A stretch of 16,197 bases of DNA from an uncultured Oscillospiraceae bacterium (GTDB lineage Bacteria; Bacillota; Clostridia; Oscillospirales; Oscillospiraceae). The stretch lies in the NCBI GenBank assembly GCA_934668295.1, contig CAKUND010000027.1:1-16197 (forward strand). Direction: 5' to 3'. Below, piece by piece: positions 1-7,626 of this stretch. The notes under the pieces are model-generated. The model worked only from the letters and a program-made list of their open reading frames with translations, was not told where the DNA came from and searched no databases. Every line of letters begins with the position of its first letter. The stretch's first letter is position 1. The position numbers and the translations under genes are program-made.

Positions 1-657
1 GCTTTCGGTCAGGCGTTCTTCTCCCTGTCCGTCGCGGGCAACGGCTCCGTCATCTATGGCTCTTATCTGCCCAAGAATGAAAACCTGCCTGGCTCCGCCA
101 GAAACGTTGCGATTTTCGACACGCTGGCTGCTCTGCTCGCCGCGTTCGTTATCATCCCCGCCATGGCAGCGGGCGGCGCTCCGCTGGAGAGCGGCGGCCC
201 CGGCCTCATGTTCGTCTGGCTGGTCAATGTTCTCAACGGTATGCCCGGCGGCCGGATCATCGGCGTCATCTTCTTCGTCTGCGTTCTGTTCGCCGGCCTC
301 AGCTCCATCATCAACCTGTATGAAGCACCCGTTGCGACCCTGCAGGATAACCTGAAGCTGAAGCGCGTTCCGGCTACTGCCATCATCCTTGTCATTGGCT
401 GCGTGATTGCGATCCTCATCCAGGAGATCACCTCCGACTGGATGGACGTCGTCTCGATCTACATCTGCCCGCTCGGCGCTCTGCTGGCCGGTATCATGTT
501 CTTCTGGGTCGCCGGTAAGAAATTCGTCCTCGACGAAGTCAACGACGGCCTCCAGAAGCCCATCGGCGGCTGGTTCTATCCGCTTGCCAAGTATGTCTAC
601 TGCATCCTCTGCATCGTAGCACTTGTAGCAGGCGCAGCCCTCGGCGGCATCGGCTAA
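1..657 (+). CDS. Sodium:neurotransmitter symporter (NSS/SNF) family transporter, C-terminal part (5' end outside window)
   Basis: The frame is open from base 1 and ends in TAA, giving about 218 residues of a longer protein. The visible N-terminus, AFGQAFFSLSVAGNGSVIYG followed by SYLPKNENL, matches the TM6 region conserved in bacterial NSS transporters of the MhsT/LeuT type. At least five further hydrophobic segments follow, separated by short loops, including one ending in a GLSSIINLYEAP motif. Family knowledge: these are inner-membrane Na+-coupled importers of amino acids or other small amines. The substrate cannot be read from this fragment. A strong terminator directly follows, so the gene ends its transcription unit and is not co-transcribed with the next gene. 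The family call is confident; the substrate is unknown. Confidence 0.9.
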   Translation, partial: AFGQAFFSLSVAGNGSVIYGSYLPKNENLPGSARNVAIFDTLAALLAAFVIIPAMAAGGAPLESGGPGLMFVWLVNVLNGMPGGRIIGVIFFVCVLFAGLSSIINLYEAPVATLQDNLKLKRVPATAIILVIGCVIAILIQEITSDWMDVVSIYICPLGALLAGIMFFWVAGKKFVLDEVNDGLQKPIGGWFYPLAKYVYCILCIVALVAGAALGGIG

Positions 658-671
658 GCCATTCCAGTTTC

Positions 672-709
672 AAAAAACGCGCGTACCGGCCCCCGGTACG
701 CGCGTTTTC
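672..709 (+). terminator. Rho-independent terminator after the NSS transporter
   Basis: A perfect 13-bp GC-rich stem (ACGCGCGTACCGG at 677-689 pairing with 693-705) encloses a CCC loop. It is followed by a short T run and preceded by an A run that extends the pairing. It begins 15 bases after the transporter stop codon. The A run on the left means it could also act weakly on the opposite strand. Confidence 0.9.
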
Positions 710-830
710 GCACAAGTCCGCATATCCGCTTTCTGCATAAAACAGGCGCTGTGCGCTGAAGCTGATGCCATTGCCCTGAAAGGGGAGGCCTTTCCTGGGA
801 CGGCATACGGCAGATCGGCGGATTTAACTG

Positions 831-859
831 TTGTTTTTTCCGGTGCGGCGCGGCATAAT
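831..859 (+). promoter_or_regulatory. Putative sigma-70/SigA promoter for the DUF308 gene
   Basis: A TTGTTT hexamer at 831-836 is separated by 17 bases from CATAAT at 854-859. The -10 matches consensus at five of six positions and the -35 at three of six. It lies about 40 bases before the ATG, after a terminator, where a promoter is expected. The assignment is by eye. Confidence 0.45.
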
Positions 860-897
860 ATGCTTATCTTAATGATTCTGGAAAGGAAGTTCTTTTT

Positions 898-1497
898 ATG
901 GAATCCATCCGAGGGTATTTCAAGGCGCTCAAGTGGCGCAGTCTGATCGTCGCATTTTCGGCGATCCTGCTTGGTCTGCTGTTCATCCTGACGCCGCAGA
1001 CGTCGGCGGACGTGATCTGCTATGTGGCGGGCATTTTGCTGCTGGCCTCCGGCATTGCGGCGGTCATTTCGTATCTGGCCTCCGGGCGGCTGTTCGGCTC
1101 CTACGCGCTGGTGTCTGGCATCGTGCTGCTGGTGTGCGGCGTGTTCTGCCTGCTGCGGCCGGAGATCATTCAGGGTCTGCTGACCGTACTGTTCGGCGTG
1201 TTCCTCGTCATTGACGGCATGATGACGCTGCAGGACGGCGTGGACTGCGCGCGGACGCGGCTTGCAGGCTGGTGGGTGCCGGCGCTGCTGGGCGCGGTCA
1301 CGATCGCGCTGGGCTGCGTGGTGCTGTTCGGCAAATTTGACTCGATCATGCTGCTGGCCGGGATCTCGCTGATCGCAGACGGCGTGTTCGACCTTATTGT
1401 GACCTTCGCCTTCTCCAAGCGCGTCCGTACCGCAAGGGAAAAGCTGCGCATGTACGCAAACGGCCCCATCATCGACTCGGAAAAGGTCGACGAGTGA
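898..1497 (+). CDS. DUF308/HdeD-like multi-pass membrane protein
   Basis: This is a 199-residue protein with about six hydrophobic helices in tandem pairs, near residues 15-32, 38-60, 66-86, 92-110, 123-145 and 148-171. The short charged C-terminal tail (KRVRTAREKLRMYANG) is probably cytoplasmic. The small-residue-rich repeated helices with GI-LL-SGI and G-FL-IDG signatures resemble the DUF308/HdeD family, whose E. coli member is linked to acid resistance. The role of Firmicute members is not established, so no function is assigned. The ATG at 898 has a GAAAGGAAG ribosome-binding site at 881-889. The gene stands alone between the upstream terminator and the nucleoside-operon promoter. No clear terminator was seen after its stop, so some read-through into the next operon is possible. 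Confidence 0.75.
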   Translation: MESIRGYFKALKWRSLIVAFSAILLGLLFILTPQTSADVICYVAGILLLASGIAAVISYLASGRLFGSYALVSGIVLLVCGVFCLLRPEIIQGLLTVLFGVFLVIDGMMTLQDGVDCARTRLAGWWVPALLGAVTIALGCVVLFGKFDSIMLLAGISLIADGVFDLIVTFAFSKRVRTAREKLRMYANGPIIDSEKVDE

Positions 1498-1563
1498 TCT
1501 CGGCATAAGTGCCAAAAACTTTAAGGGCAGATAAATATTTTTTGCTTTCCACGTGCAGAATGC

Positions 1564-1592
1564 TTGACACTGCTCTGTCAGTCCTGTACAAT
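1564..1592 (+). promoter_or_regulatory. Strong SigA-type promoter of the nucleoside uptake/hydrolysis operon
   Basis: A perfect TTGACA at 1564-1569, a 17-base spacer and TACAAT at 1587-1592 form a near-consensus promoter. An A/T-rich tract lies upstream at about 1531-1543. Transcription would be expected to start near 1599, some 50 bases before the start codon of the BMP lipoprotein. This is the best promoter visible in the window. No operator is evident beside it. Confidence 0.88.
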
Positions 1593-1598
1593 AATGCT

Positions 1599-1613
1599 GG
1601 GGATTTTGTCCCC
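1599..1613 (+). promoter_or_regulatory. Hairpin at the predicted 5' end of the nucleoside-operon mRNA
   Basis: GGGGA (1599-1603) pairs with TCCCC (1609-1613) around a TTTTG loop. It falls exactly where transcription from the 1564-1592 promoter should begin. Terminal 5' hairpins are known to protect some bacterial mRNAs from 5'-end-dependent decay; that role is inferred here. It is too short and lacks a T run to be a terminator. Confidence 0.4.
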
Positions 1614-1649
1614 GCAATCATACAGATTGAACATGATGGAGGAACAAAC

Positions 1650-2753
1650 ATGAAAAAGATCATCGCATTGCTACTCGCAGCAATCATGGTTCTCGGTCTG
1701 GCGGCCTGCGCTTCCAAGACGGAGAACACAGAAGCCTCTGACGTCAAGAACGTCGTCTACATCGTCAACGGCAACCTGGGCGACAAGTCCTTCTTCGACT
1801 CCGCACAGGCCGGCATCGACGAGCTGGTCAAGGCAGGCCGCATCACCTGCAAGACCATCGAGCTCGGCGGCACCGACGAAGACCAGCCGAAGTGGCTGTC
1901 CACGCTGTACGACGTTTCCGAGTCCGGCGAGTATGACCTCGTCATCTGCGGCACCTACCAGATGCCCGACTACCTGAAGGAAGTCGCCACGCAGTATCCC
2001 GATCAGCTCTACCTGATCTTCGACGACAACACCTATGCCGGCAACAACTCCAACGTTGTCAACATCACCTACAAGCAGAACGACATGGGCTATCTGGTCG
2101 GCACCTACGCCGCCTGCATGACCACTGACACGAACCTCGACAAGATCAACGAGGACGCAGTCGTCGGCTTCGTCGGCGGCGTTGACTCCCCGGTCATCAA
2201 CGACTTCCTGACCGGCTTCATTGAGGGCGCTCTGGCCGTCAACCCCGACATCAAGGTCGACACCCGCTACACCAACGACTACGTTGACACCGCCATCGCC
2301 AAGGAGTTCGGCTACTCCATGATCAACGACAACAAGTGCGACATCATCTGGGGCGTTGCCGGCAACGCGGGCAACGGCGCGGCTGAGGCTGCTCTGGACA
2401 CCGGCAAGGCATGGTTCATCGGCGTCGACTCCGACCAGGAGCTGACCTTCTCCTCCGACCTGGCAGCGCTGACGCTGACCTCCGGTCTGAAGAACATCGG
2501 CAACTCCATCATCTGGATCTTCGACCAGTGGGATGCCGGTAAGACCTACTGGGGCACCGAGGTTCAGCTCGGCCTCGCAGAGGGCGGCGTCGGCATCGTG
2601 ACCGACAAGAACTACGACAAATACGCCTCCGCCGACACCAAGGCCGCCGTTGAGGCTGCTCAGAAGGGCATCATGGACGGCAGCATCAAGGTCGACACCG
2701 CGTTCGACGCCAACTTCGACCTCGCCGCTCTGCGCGACTCTGTCAGACCGTAA
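1650..2753 (+). CDS. BMP-family (PnrA/TmpC-like) solute-binding lipoprotein of a nucleoside ABC importer
   Basis: The product is 367 residues. A lipoprotein signal peptide (MKKIIALLLAAIMVLGLAAC) has lipobox LAAC with the lipidated cysteine at residue 20, so the mature protein is anchored outside the membrane. The mature region begins VVYIVNGNLGDKSFFDSAQAG, the characteristic opening of BMP/PnrA proteins, and continues with VICGTYQ, IFDDNT, YLVGTYAA, GFVGGVDSPVI and IIWGVAGNAGNGA, all typical of the family's two-lobed fold. Characterised relatives bind purine or other nucleosides, and the downstream hydrolases support that ligand. The ATG at 1650 was chosen because GGAGG at 1638-1642 precedes it by seven bases and the signal peptide starts there. 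The frame extends upstream to 1509 without a ribosome-binding site or signal sequence. It is the first gene of the operon, and a 226-base gap with repeats separates it from the ATPase. Confidence 0.93.
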   Translation: MKKIIALLLAAIMVLGLAACASKTENTEASDVKNVVYIVNGNLGDKSFFDSAQAGIDELVKAGRITCKTIELGGTDEDQPKWLSTLYDVSESGEYDLVICGTYQMPDYLKEVATQYPDQLYLIFDDNTYAGNNSNVVNITYKQNDMGYLVGTYAACMTTDTNLDKINEDAVVGFVGGVDSPVINDFLTGFIEGALAVNPDIKVDTRYTNDYVDTAIAKEFGYSMINDNKCDIIWGVAGNAGNGAAEAALDTGKAWFIGVDSDQELTFSSDLAALTLTSGLKNIGNSIIWIFDQWDAGKTYWGTEVQLGLAEGGVGIVTDKNYDKYASADTKAAVEAAQKGIMDGSIKVDTAFDANFDLAALRDSVRP

Positions 2754-2782
2754 GTTCATTTTCGATCAAGCTTTCTTTTAAC

Positions 2783-2863
2783 TTTGTAGGGGCGGGCGAC
2801 TCTGCCCGCCCCTTACATGCTTCTGCGATAAAAGCGGGCGGCAGAGTCGTCCGCCCCTACAAA
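2783..2863. repeat. GC-rich inverted repeat (REP/MITE-like) between binding-protein and ATPase genes
   Basis: Two 24-bp arms, 2783-2806 and 2840-2863, are inverted copies of each other with one mismatch. Each begins with TTTGTAGGGGCGG when read inward. The left arm also forms its own hairpin, GGGGCGGGC (2789-2797) with GCCCGCCCC (2804-2812), so alternative foldings exist. No T run follows either stem, so it is not a canonical terminator. It could be a small dispersed repeat, and in the mRNA it could stabilise the upstream lipoprotein message or slow RNA polymerase. The repeat structure is directly visible; its family and role are inferred. Confidence 0.8.
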
Positions 2864-2878
2864 ATCAGATCCCCCTTT

Positions 2879-2932
2879 AAGTAACAGTGAATAACGAAAA
2901 AACGGATGTTTGTTCTTTATTCACTATTACTT
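2879..2932. repeat. A/T-rich inverted repeat upstream of the ABC ATPase gene
   Basis: AAGTAACAGTGAATAA at 2879-2894 and TTATTCACTATTACTT at 2917-2932 are inverted copies with one mismatch around a 22-base A/T-rich loop. It lies immediately after the GC-rich inverted repeat and ends 47 bases before the ATPase start codon. Its base composition is unlike the surrounding genes. It may be part of the same small element as the preceding repeat. Confidence 0.75.
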
Positions 2933-2979
2933 ATTTTCATACGCACGACTTTTTCTAAAGAAAGAGAGGAACATATCGT

Positions 2980-4560
2980 ATGCCAGACGAAAAAACCGGC
3001 CGTTTGGACGAGGAATACGTCGTCCAGATGAAAGGGATCACGAAGGTGTATCCCAACGGCGTCGCGGCCAATCAGGGTGTGGATTTTAACCTCCGCAGGG
3101 GCGAGATCCACGCGCTGATGGGTGAAAACGGCGCCGGCAAGTCCACGCTCATGAAGATGCTGTTCGGTCTGGAGCAGCCGACGAGCGGCGAGATCTGGGT
3201 GCACGGCGAAAAGCTGACGCTCTCGTCTCCCACCGTCGCTATCTCGCACGGGATCGGCATGGTGCACCAGCATTTCATGCTCGTGCCGAGCCTGACCGTC
3301 GCGGAAAACATGGTGCTCGGCATGGCCCCGCGCAAGGGCCTGTTCATCGACCACGCGAAGGCCGTCGCCATTACGAAGGAATACGCGGAAAAATACAATC
3401 TGCACGTTGAGCCGGAGGCCAAGGTCATGGATATCCCGGTCGGCATGAAGCAGAAGGTCGAGATCCTCAAGGCGCTCGTGCGCGGCGCGAAGATCCTGAT
3501 CCTCGATGAGCCGACGGCCGTTCTGACCACGCAGGAAACCGTCGAGCTGTTCAAGGAGCTGCGGCACCTGAAGGAGCAGGGCTATACCATCGTCTTCATC
3601 TCGCACAAACTCAACGAGATCATGGAGATCACCGACCGGCTGACGATCATGCGCGGCGGCCGCTCGATGGGCGTTTACAACACGTGCGACGTGACGAAGG
3701 AAGAAATTTCGCGCCTGATGGTCGGCCGCGATGTCATTCTGAACGTGCAGAAGGACAAGGCGCAGCCGACGGACGTTGTGCTGCGCGTGCGCGATGTCGA
3801 ATACGTCAACGAGTGGCACAAGAAGATGCTCGATAAGATCTCCTTCGACGTGCGCCGGGGCGAAATTCTCGGCATCGCGGGCGTCGAGGGCAACGGCCAG
3901 AAGGAGCTGGTCGACATGCTCTTTGGCTTCCTGACGCCGAACGCGGGCACAGTGACGATGCAGTCGGAGAATCTTCTCGGCCTTTCGCAGCAGAAGCTAC
4001 GCGACAAGGGCGTTGCGCTCATTCCGGAGGACCGTATGCTCTACGGCATTGCGGGCAGCGCGTCCATCGAAGAAAACCTCATTTCCGACCGTTCGGCGGA
4101 AAAGCGCCTGAACCGCGGGCCGCTCTTTAACATGAAGGCCATTCACGACGAGGCGGACAGGCTGATCGAGGACTACGCCGTTTTGTGCAAGTCCCGCAAG
4201 CAGCAGGTCGGCATGCTCTCAGGCGGCAACATTCAGAAGGTCGTCGTCGCGCGCGAATTCTCCGGCAACCCGGTGCTTATTCTCGCTGACCAGCCGACGC
4301 GCGGCATTGACGTCGGCGCGACGGAGTTCATCCGCAAAAAGCTCGTCGAGCTGTCGCGCTCCGGCATCGCGGTGCTGCTGATCTCGGCCGATCTGGCGGA
4401 GGTCATGGAGCTGTCCGACAGTCTGATCGTCATGCACGGCGGCAAAATTGCCGCGTATTTTGAAGACACCTCCACCCTCACCGATGATGTGATGGGCGAA
4501 TATATGCTCGGGCTCAAGACCCAGAGCGAAGAGGAAATCAGGAGGGTTTGCCATGACTAA
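2980..4560 (+). CDS. Double-domain ABC transporter ATPase of the BMP/nucleoside (NupO-like, ribose-importer-type) family
   Basis: The 526-residue protein has two fused nucleotide-binding domains and powers the importer from the cytoplasmic side. Domain 1 has Walker A GENGAGKST (residues 48-56), a Q-loop at Q97, signature-like IPVGMKQ (152-158), Walker B LILDEP (173-178) and H-loop histidine 209. Domain 2 has a degenerate Walker A GVEGNGQ (301-307), an intact LSGGNIQ signature (413-419) and Walker B LILADQP (433-439), in which the usual catalytic Glu is Gln. This asymmetry (one active and one degenerate site) is normal for ribose- and BMP-type importers. The gene order of binding protein, ATPase, permease, permease matches B. 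subtilis nupNOPQ. The ATG at 2980 has GAGAGGA at 2964-2970. The 3' end overlaps the first permease by eight bases. Confidence 0.95.
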   Translation: MPDEKTGRLDEEYVVQMKGITKVYPNGVAANQGVDFNLRRGEIHALMGENGAGKSTLMKMLFGLEQPTSGEIWVHGEKLTLSSPTVAISHGIGMVHQHFMLVPSLTVAENMVLGMAPRKGLFIDHAKAVAITKEYAEKYNLHVEPEAKVMDIPVGMKQKVEILKALVRGAKILILDEPTAVLTTQETVELFKELRHLKEQGYTIVFISHKLNEIMEITDRLTIMRGGRSMGVYNTCDVTKEEISRLMVGRDVILNVQKDKAQPTDVVLRVRDVEYVNEWHKKMLDKISFDVRRGEILGIAGVEGNGQKELVDMLFGFLTPNAGTVTMQSENLLGLSQQKLRDKGVALIPEDRMLYGIAGSASIEENLISDRSAEKRLNRGPLFNMKAIHDEADRLIEDYAVLCKSRKQQVGMLSGGNIQKVVVAREFSGNPVLILADQPTRGIDVGATEFIRKKLVELSRSGIAVLLISADLAEVMELSDSLIVMHGGKIAAYFEDTSTLTDDVMGEYMLGLKTQSEEEIRRVCHD

Positions 4561-5713
4561 GAAACGTCAGATCCTGTTCTCCGTGATCCGCGGTCTGCTC
4601 GCCATTCTCATCGCGCTGCTTGTGGCGACACTGCTGATCTTCCTGTCGGCGGACGGCGGCAGCTTCGGCGCGAAGCTTTCTGCTACCGGCGATGCGCTCA
4701 AGCAGCTGCTGATCGGCCCGCTGTTCCGCATGGGCCGGAACGGCACCACCCTTGACTTCAAGCGCCTGACCGACATTCTGGCCTCGATGATCCCCATCAT
4801 CTTCACGGGCCTGTCTGTCTGCGTCATGTTCTCCGCCAACCAGTTCAACCTCGGCGCGGAGGGCGGCATCATGCTCGGCGCGTTCACGACCGGCATGGTC
4901 GCGGTCTATGTGCCGATGGCAGCGTTTTTACATCCGGTCGTGGGCGTTCTGGCCGGCGGTCTGGCCGTGGCGGCGATCATGCTGCTGCCGGCGCTGCTGA
5001 AGACCAAGCTGGATGTGAGCGAGATGGTCTGCTCGCTGATGCTCAACTACATCATCATGTATCTCATCAAATACCTGATGAATACATATCTTGCCGACAA
5101 GACCAAGGGGCAGATCCAGTCGTATGAATTTCTGGAGACGTCCAAGATCGCGCCGCTCATCGACAACGGCTCGAAGCTCTCCTGGGGCTTCGTAGTCGCG
5201 ATCGCGTGCGTTGTGCTGATCGGGCTTTTCATGTTCAACACCCGCTGGGGCTACACCATCCGCATGATCGGCATCAATCAGGCGTTTGCCAAGTATTCCG
5301 GCATGAAGGTCGCGACGGTGATCGTGCTGTCGCAGGTGCTGGGCGGCTTCCTGGCCGGTATCGGCGGCGGCATTGAAATGCTGGGCCGGTACCCGACGTT
5401 CTCGTGGAGCTCGCTTCCCGGCTACGGCTGGACGGGCATCACGATCGCGATCCTCGCGGGCAACAACCCGTGGTTCGTGCCGTTCGCGGCGTTCTTCATG
5501 GCCTATCTCACAAAGGGCTGCGAGCTGATGGCAACGTATGCAAACGTGCCGTCGCAGCTGATCGATATCATTCAGGGCGTCATTTTCCTGTTCTTCGCCG
5601 CTGAGCAGTTCCTGTCAAAATACCGGCAGAAGCTCGTCGTCAAGACGGCGCAGGAGGAGCTTGCCGCAAAGGCTGCGCTCGAAGCGCAGAAGGGAGGTGC
5701 GGAGCATGCTTAA
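4553..5713 (+). CDS. ABC transporter permease 1, BMP/nucleoside type (NupP-like)
   Basis: This 386-residue integral membrane protein has one helix at residues 9-30 and many further helices, plus a charged C-terminal tail rich in Ala, Glu and Lys. The central segment ANQFNLGAEGGIMLGAFTTG is the hallmark of BPD_transp_2 (RbsC-like) permeases of BMP systems. It should form a heterodimeric channel with the next gene product and dock on the ATPase. The start at 4553 has GGAGGG a few bases upstream and lies inside the ATPase gene, overlapping it by eight bases. It also overlaps the next permease by eight bases, so translational coupling of all three is likely. It is longer than its partner because of the N-terminal region and the tail. 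Confidence 0.93.
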   Translation: MTKKRQILFSVIRGLLAILIALLVATLLIFLSADGGSFGAKLSATGDALKQLLIGPLFRMGRNGTTLDFKRLTDILASMIPIIFTGLSVCVMFSANQFNLGAEGGIMLGAFTTGMVAVYVPMAAFLHPVVGVLAGGLAVAAIMLLPALLKTKLDVSEMVCSLMLNYIIMYLIKYLMNTYLADKTKGQIQSYEFLETSKIAPLIDNGSKLSWGFVVAIACVVLIGLFMFNTRWGYTIRMIGINQAFAKYSGMKVATVIVLSQVLGGFLAGIGGGIEMLGRYPTFSWSSLPGYGWTGITIAILAGNNPWFVPFAAFFMAYLTKGCELMATYANVPSQLIDIIQGVIFLFFAAEQFLSKYRQKLVVKTAQEELAAKAALEAQKGGAEHA

Positions 5714-6665
5714 TTTTCTGAAAATGCTGCTGACGCCGGAGTTCTTCTTCTCCATCATCCGCATTTCCGCGCCCATCCTGTTCGCGACGCTTGCGGCGAT
5801 CGTGGTCGAAAAGGCGGGCTTCTGCAACATCGGCCTGGAGGGCCTGATGATGTTCTCCGCGCTGACCGGTTCGCTCGTTTCCTATTACGCACAGAGCTGG
5901 GTCTGGGGCCTGCTTGCCGCGCTGGCCATCGGCGTTCTCATGAGCCTGATGATGGGCTTCTTCGCCTTCCAGCTCAAGACCGACATCACGCTTGTCGGCA
6001 TCGCCATCAACATGATGGGCTCCGGCGGCACACTGTTTTTGTGCAAGGTCATTACAAACCTGACCAAAGGCACATCCATGGCGTCCTCCACGGGCCTCAT
6101 CAATTCGAATCTGCTCATCCCGAGCATCAATATCCCGCTGATCGACAAGATCCCATTCCTGGGCGGCATCATTTCGGGGCACAATCTGCTGACGTGGCTG
6201 GCGTTTATCTGCTGCGCGCTCACGAGCGTGATGCTGTATAAGACGAGCCTCGGCCTCAATATCCGCGCGGTCGGCGAAAACCCGAACGCGGCAAGCTCCG
6301 TCGGTGTTTCCGTGCTGAAGATCAAATACATCGCCATCGGCTTCTCGGGCCTCATGTGCGGCTTCGGCGGCGCGTTCATGTCGATGTATTACGCGGCGGG
6401 CTGGTCTCTTGACATGGTCGCGGGGCGCGGCTTTATCGCGCTGGCCGCACAGGCCATGGGCGGCGGCGAATGCCTCGGCGGCATGCTGTCCTCGCTCGTG
6501 TTCGGCTTTGCGCAGGCGCTGGGCATCAAGTTCTCCGCCGTCGGCCTCGACTCGAACCTCGCTTCCCCTATCCCCTATGCCGTTACCATCATCGGCCTTG
6601 TGATCTTCTCCCTCGTGCGGCGCAGCCGCGCGAAGAAGCTGCATTCGGCTGCCGCGCTGAAGTAA
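5706..6665 (+). CDS. ABC transporter permease 2, BMP/nucleoside type (NupQ-like)
   Basis: The product is 319 residues with about eight to ten hydrophobic helices. [20 protein letters not shown] near residues 37-56 matches the EKAGVVNIGLEG-type signature of the second permease in BMP importers, and [26 protein letters not shown] is the typical cytoplasmic coupling region. The ATG at 5706 was chosen because GGAGGTG at 5693-5699 sits six bases before it and the protein then starts with the usual short [13 protein letters not shown] leader. The frame is open further upstream, but that part is arginine-rich and has no ribosome-binding site. The gene overlaps permease 1 by eight bases, and its stop codon touches the ribosome-binding site of the first nucleoside hydrolase. 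Confidence 0.93.
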   Translation: MLNFLKMLLTPEFFFSIIRISAPILFATLAAIVVEKAGFCNIGLEGLMMFSALTGSLVSYYAQSWVWGLLAALAIGVLMSLMMGFFAFQLKTDITLVGIAINMMGSGGTLFLCKVITNLTKGTSMASSTGLINSNLLIPSINIPLIDKIPFLGGIISGHNLLTWLAFICCALTSVMLYKTSLGLNIRAVGENPNAASSVGVSVLKIKYIAIGFSGLMCGFGGAFMSMYYAAGWSLDMVAGRGFIALAAQAMGGGECLGGMLSSLVFGFAQALGIKFSAVGLDSNLASPIPYAVTIIGLVIFSLVRRSRAKKLHSAAALK

Positions 6666-6675
6666 GGAGGGCTTT

Positions 6676-7626
6676 ATGTCCGAATTCAAAAAGATCCCCG
6701 TCATTCTCGACGGCGATCCCGGCCATGACGACGCCATTGCGTGGGTCCTGGCGCGGGCCAGTCGGGAGCTTGACATTCTTGCCGTGACCTCGTGCTGCGG
6801 CAACCAGACGATTGAAAAAACGACCTATAACGCGCTGCGCATCTGCACGCTGATCGGCCTGCATGCGCCGGTCGCAAAGGGCTGCGCACATCCGCTTCTG
6901 AACGACGTGATGAACGCGCCGTCCGTCCACGGCGAATCGGGCCTTGACGGCCCGGCGCTGCCGGAGCCCGCGTTCGAAGCGTCCGCGCTTTCCGCGCCGG
7001 AGCTGATGGCAAAGGTGCTGCGCGAATCGCCGGAGCCCGTCACCATCGTGGCGACCGGCCCGCAGACGAATGTCGCGGCGCTGCTGCTGGCACACCCGGA
7101 GCTGAAGGCAAAAATTGCCCGCATTTCCCTCATGGGCGGCGGCATCGCCACCGGCAACTGGACGCCTGCGGCGGAGTTCAACATTCTTGTCGACCCGGAG
7201 GCCGCAAAAATCGTGTTCACATCCGGCATCCCCATCACAATGGCGGGACTGGACGTGACGGAAAAGGCGCTCATCCTGCCGGAGGATTTTGAACGCGTGC
7301 GCGCGCTCGGGAACCCGGTCAGCGATATCGTTGCGCAGTGGCTGGAGTTCTTCTACAAATTCCACCGCTCCATCGGCTACACCGGTGCGCCGATGCACGA
7401 CCCCTGTGCGGTCATGGCACTCATTCATCCCGAACTTTTCACCATCCGGCCCATGTACGTGCAGATCGAGACGGCGGGCGAATACTGCCGCGGCACGACG
7501 GTCGGCGATCTGCTCGGCTTCTCCGGGCACGCGCCGAACGCGGACGTGCTGATGGGCGTTGACCGTGACCGCTTTGCCGATCTGCTGGTCGAAGCCATCA
7601 AATTCTATGGGGAGGCAGAGGCATGA
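6676..7626 (+). CDS. Inosine-uridine-type nucleoside hydrolase 1
   Basis: The 316-residue cytoplasmic enzyme is expected to hydrolyse the N-glycosidic bond of ribonucleosides to give ribose and free base. The Ca2+-binding DxDxGxDD motif is present as DGDPGHDD at residues 12-19. The substrate-binding segment [10 protein letters not shown] lies at 161-170, and the catalytic/metal pair His-Asp occurs in MHDPC at 240-244, the position seen in characterised IU-nucleoside hydrolases. The length (about 310-320) is standard. The ATG at 6676 has AGGAGG at 6665-6670. It lies directly behind the importer permease, which suggests the hydrolase acts on what the transporter brings in. Base preference cannot be read from sequence. 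Confidence 0.94.
   Translation: MSEFKKIPVILDGDPGHDDAIAWVLARASRELDILAVTSCCGNQTIEKTTYNALRICTLIGLHAPVAKGCAHPLLNDVMNAPSVHGESGLDGPALPEPAFEASALSAPELMAKVLRESPEPVTIVATGPQTNVAALLLAHPELKAKIARISLMGGGIATGNWTPAAEFNILVDPEAAKIVFTSGIPITMAGLDVTEKALILPEDFERVRALGNPVSDIVAQWLEFFYKFHRSIGYTGAPMHDPCAVMALIHPELFTIRPMYVQIETAGEYCRGTTVGDLLGFSGHAPNADVLMGVDRDRFADLLVEAIKFYGEAEA

Noticed and set aside
670..1617. Minus-strand frame of 315 codons across the DUF308 gene
   Set aside because: It is extremely Gln/His/Arg-rich, runs through the terminator and promoter, and no domain is recognisable.
1498..1649. Purine or other riboswitch in the leader of the nucleoside operon
   Set aside because: The predicted leader is only about 50 bases with one five-base-pair hairpin, too short for a known aptamer plus expression platform.
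1671..2759. Minus-strand open frame of 362 codons over the BMP lipoprotein gene
   Set aside because: Its sequence is low-complexity Val/Gly/Asp-rich, the mirror of GC-biased codons. The plus strand has promoter, lipobox and family motifs.
2783..2863. Intrinsic terminator after the BMP gene
   Set aside because: The stems are strong but no T run follows either of them, and the downstream genes have no clear promoter of their own. An inverted-repeat element is the better description.
5640..6803. Minus-strand open frame of 387 codons antisense to permease 2
   Set aside because: It has Arg/His/Gln-rich composition, no ribosome-binding site, and overlaps three real genes on the other strand.
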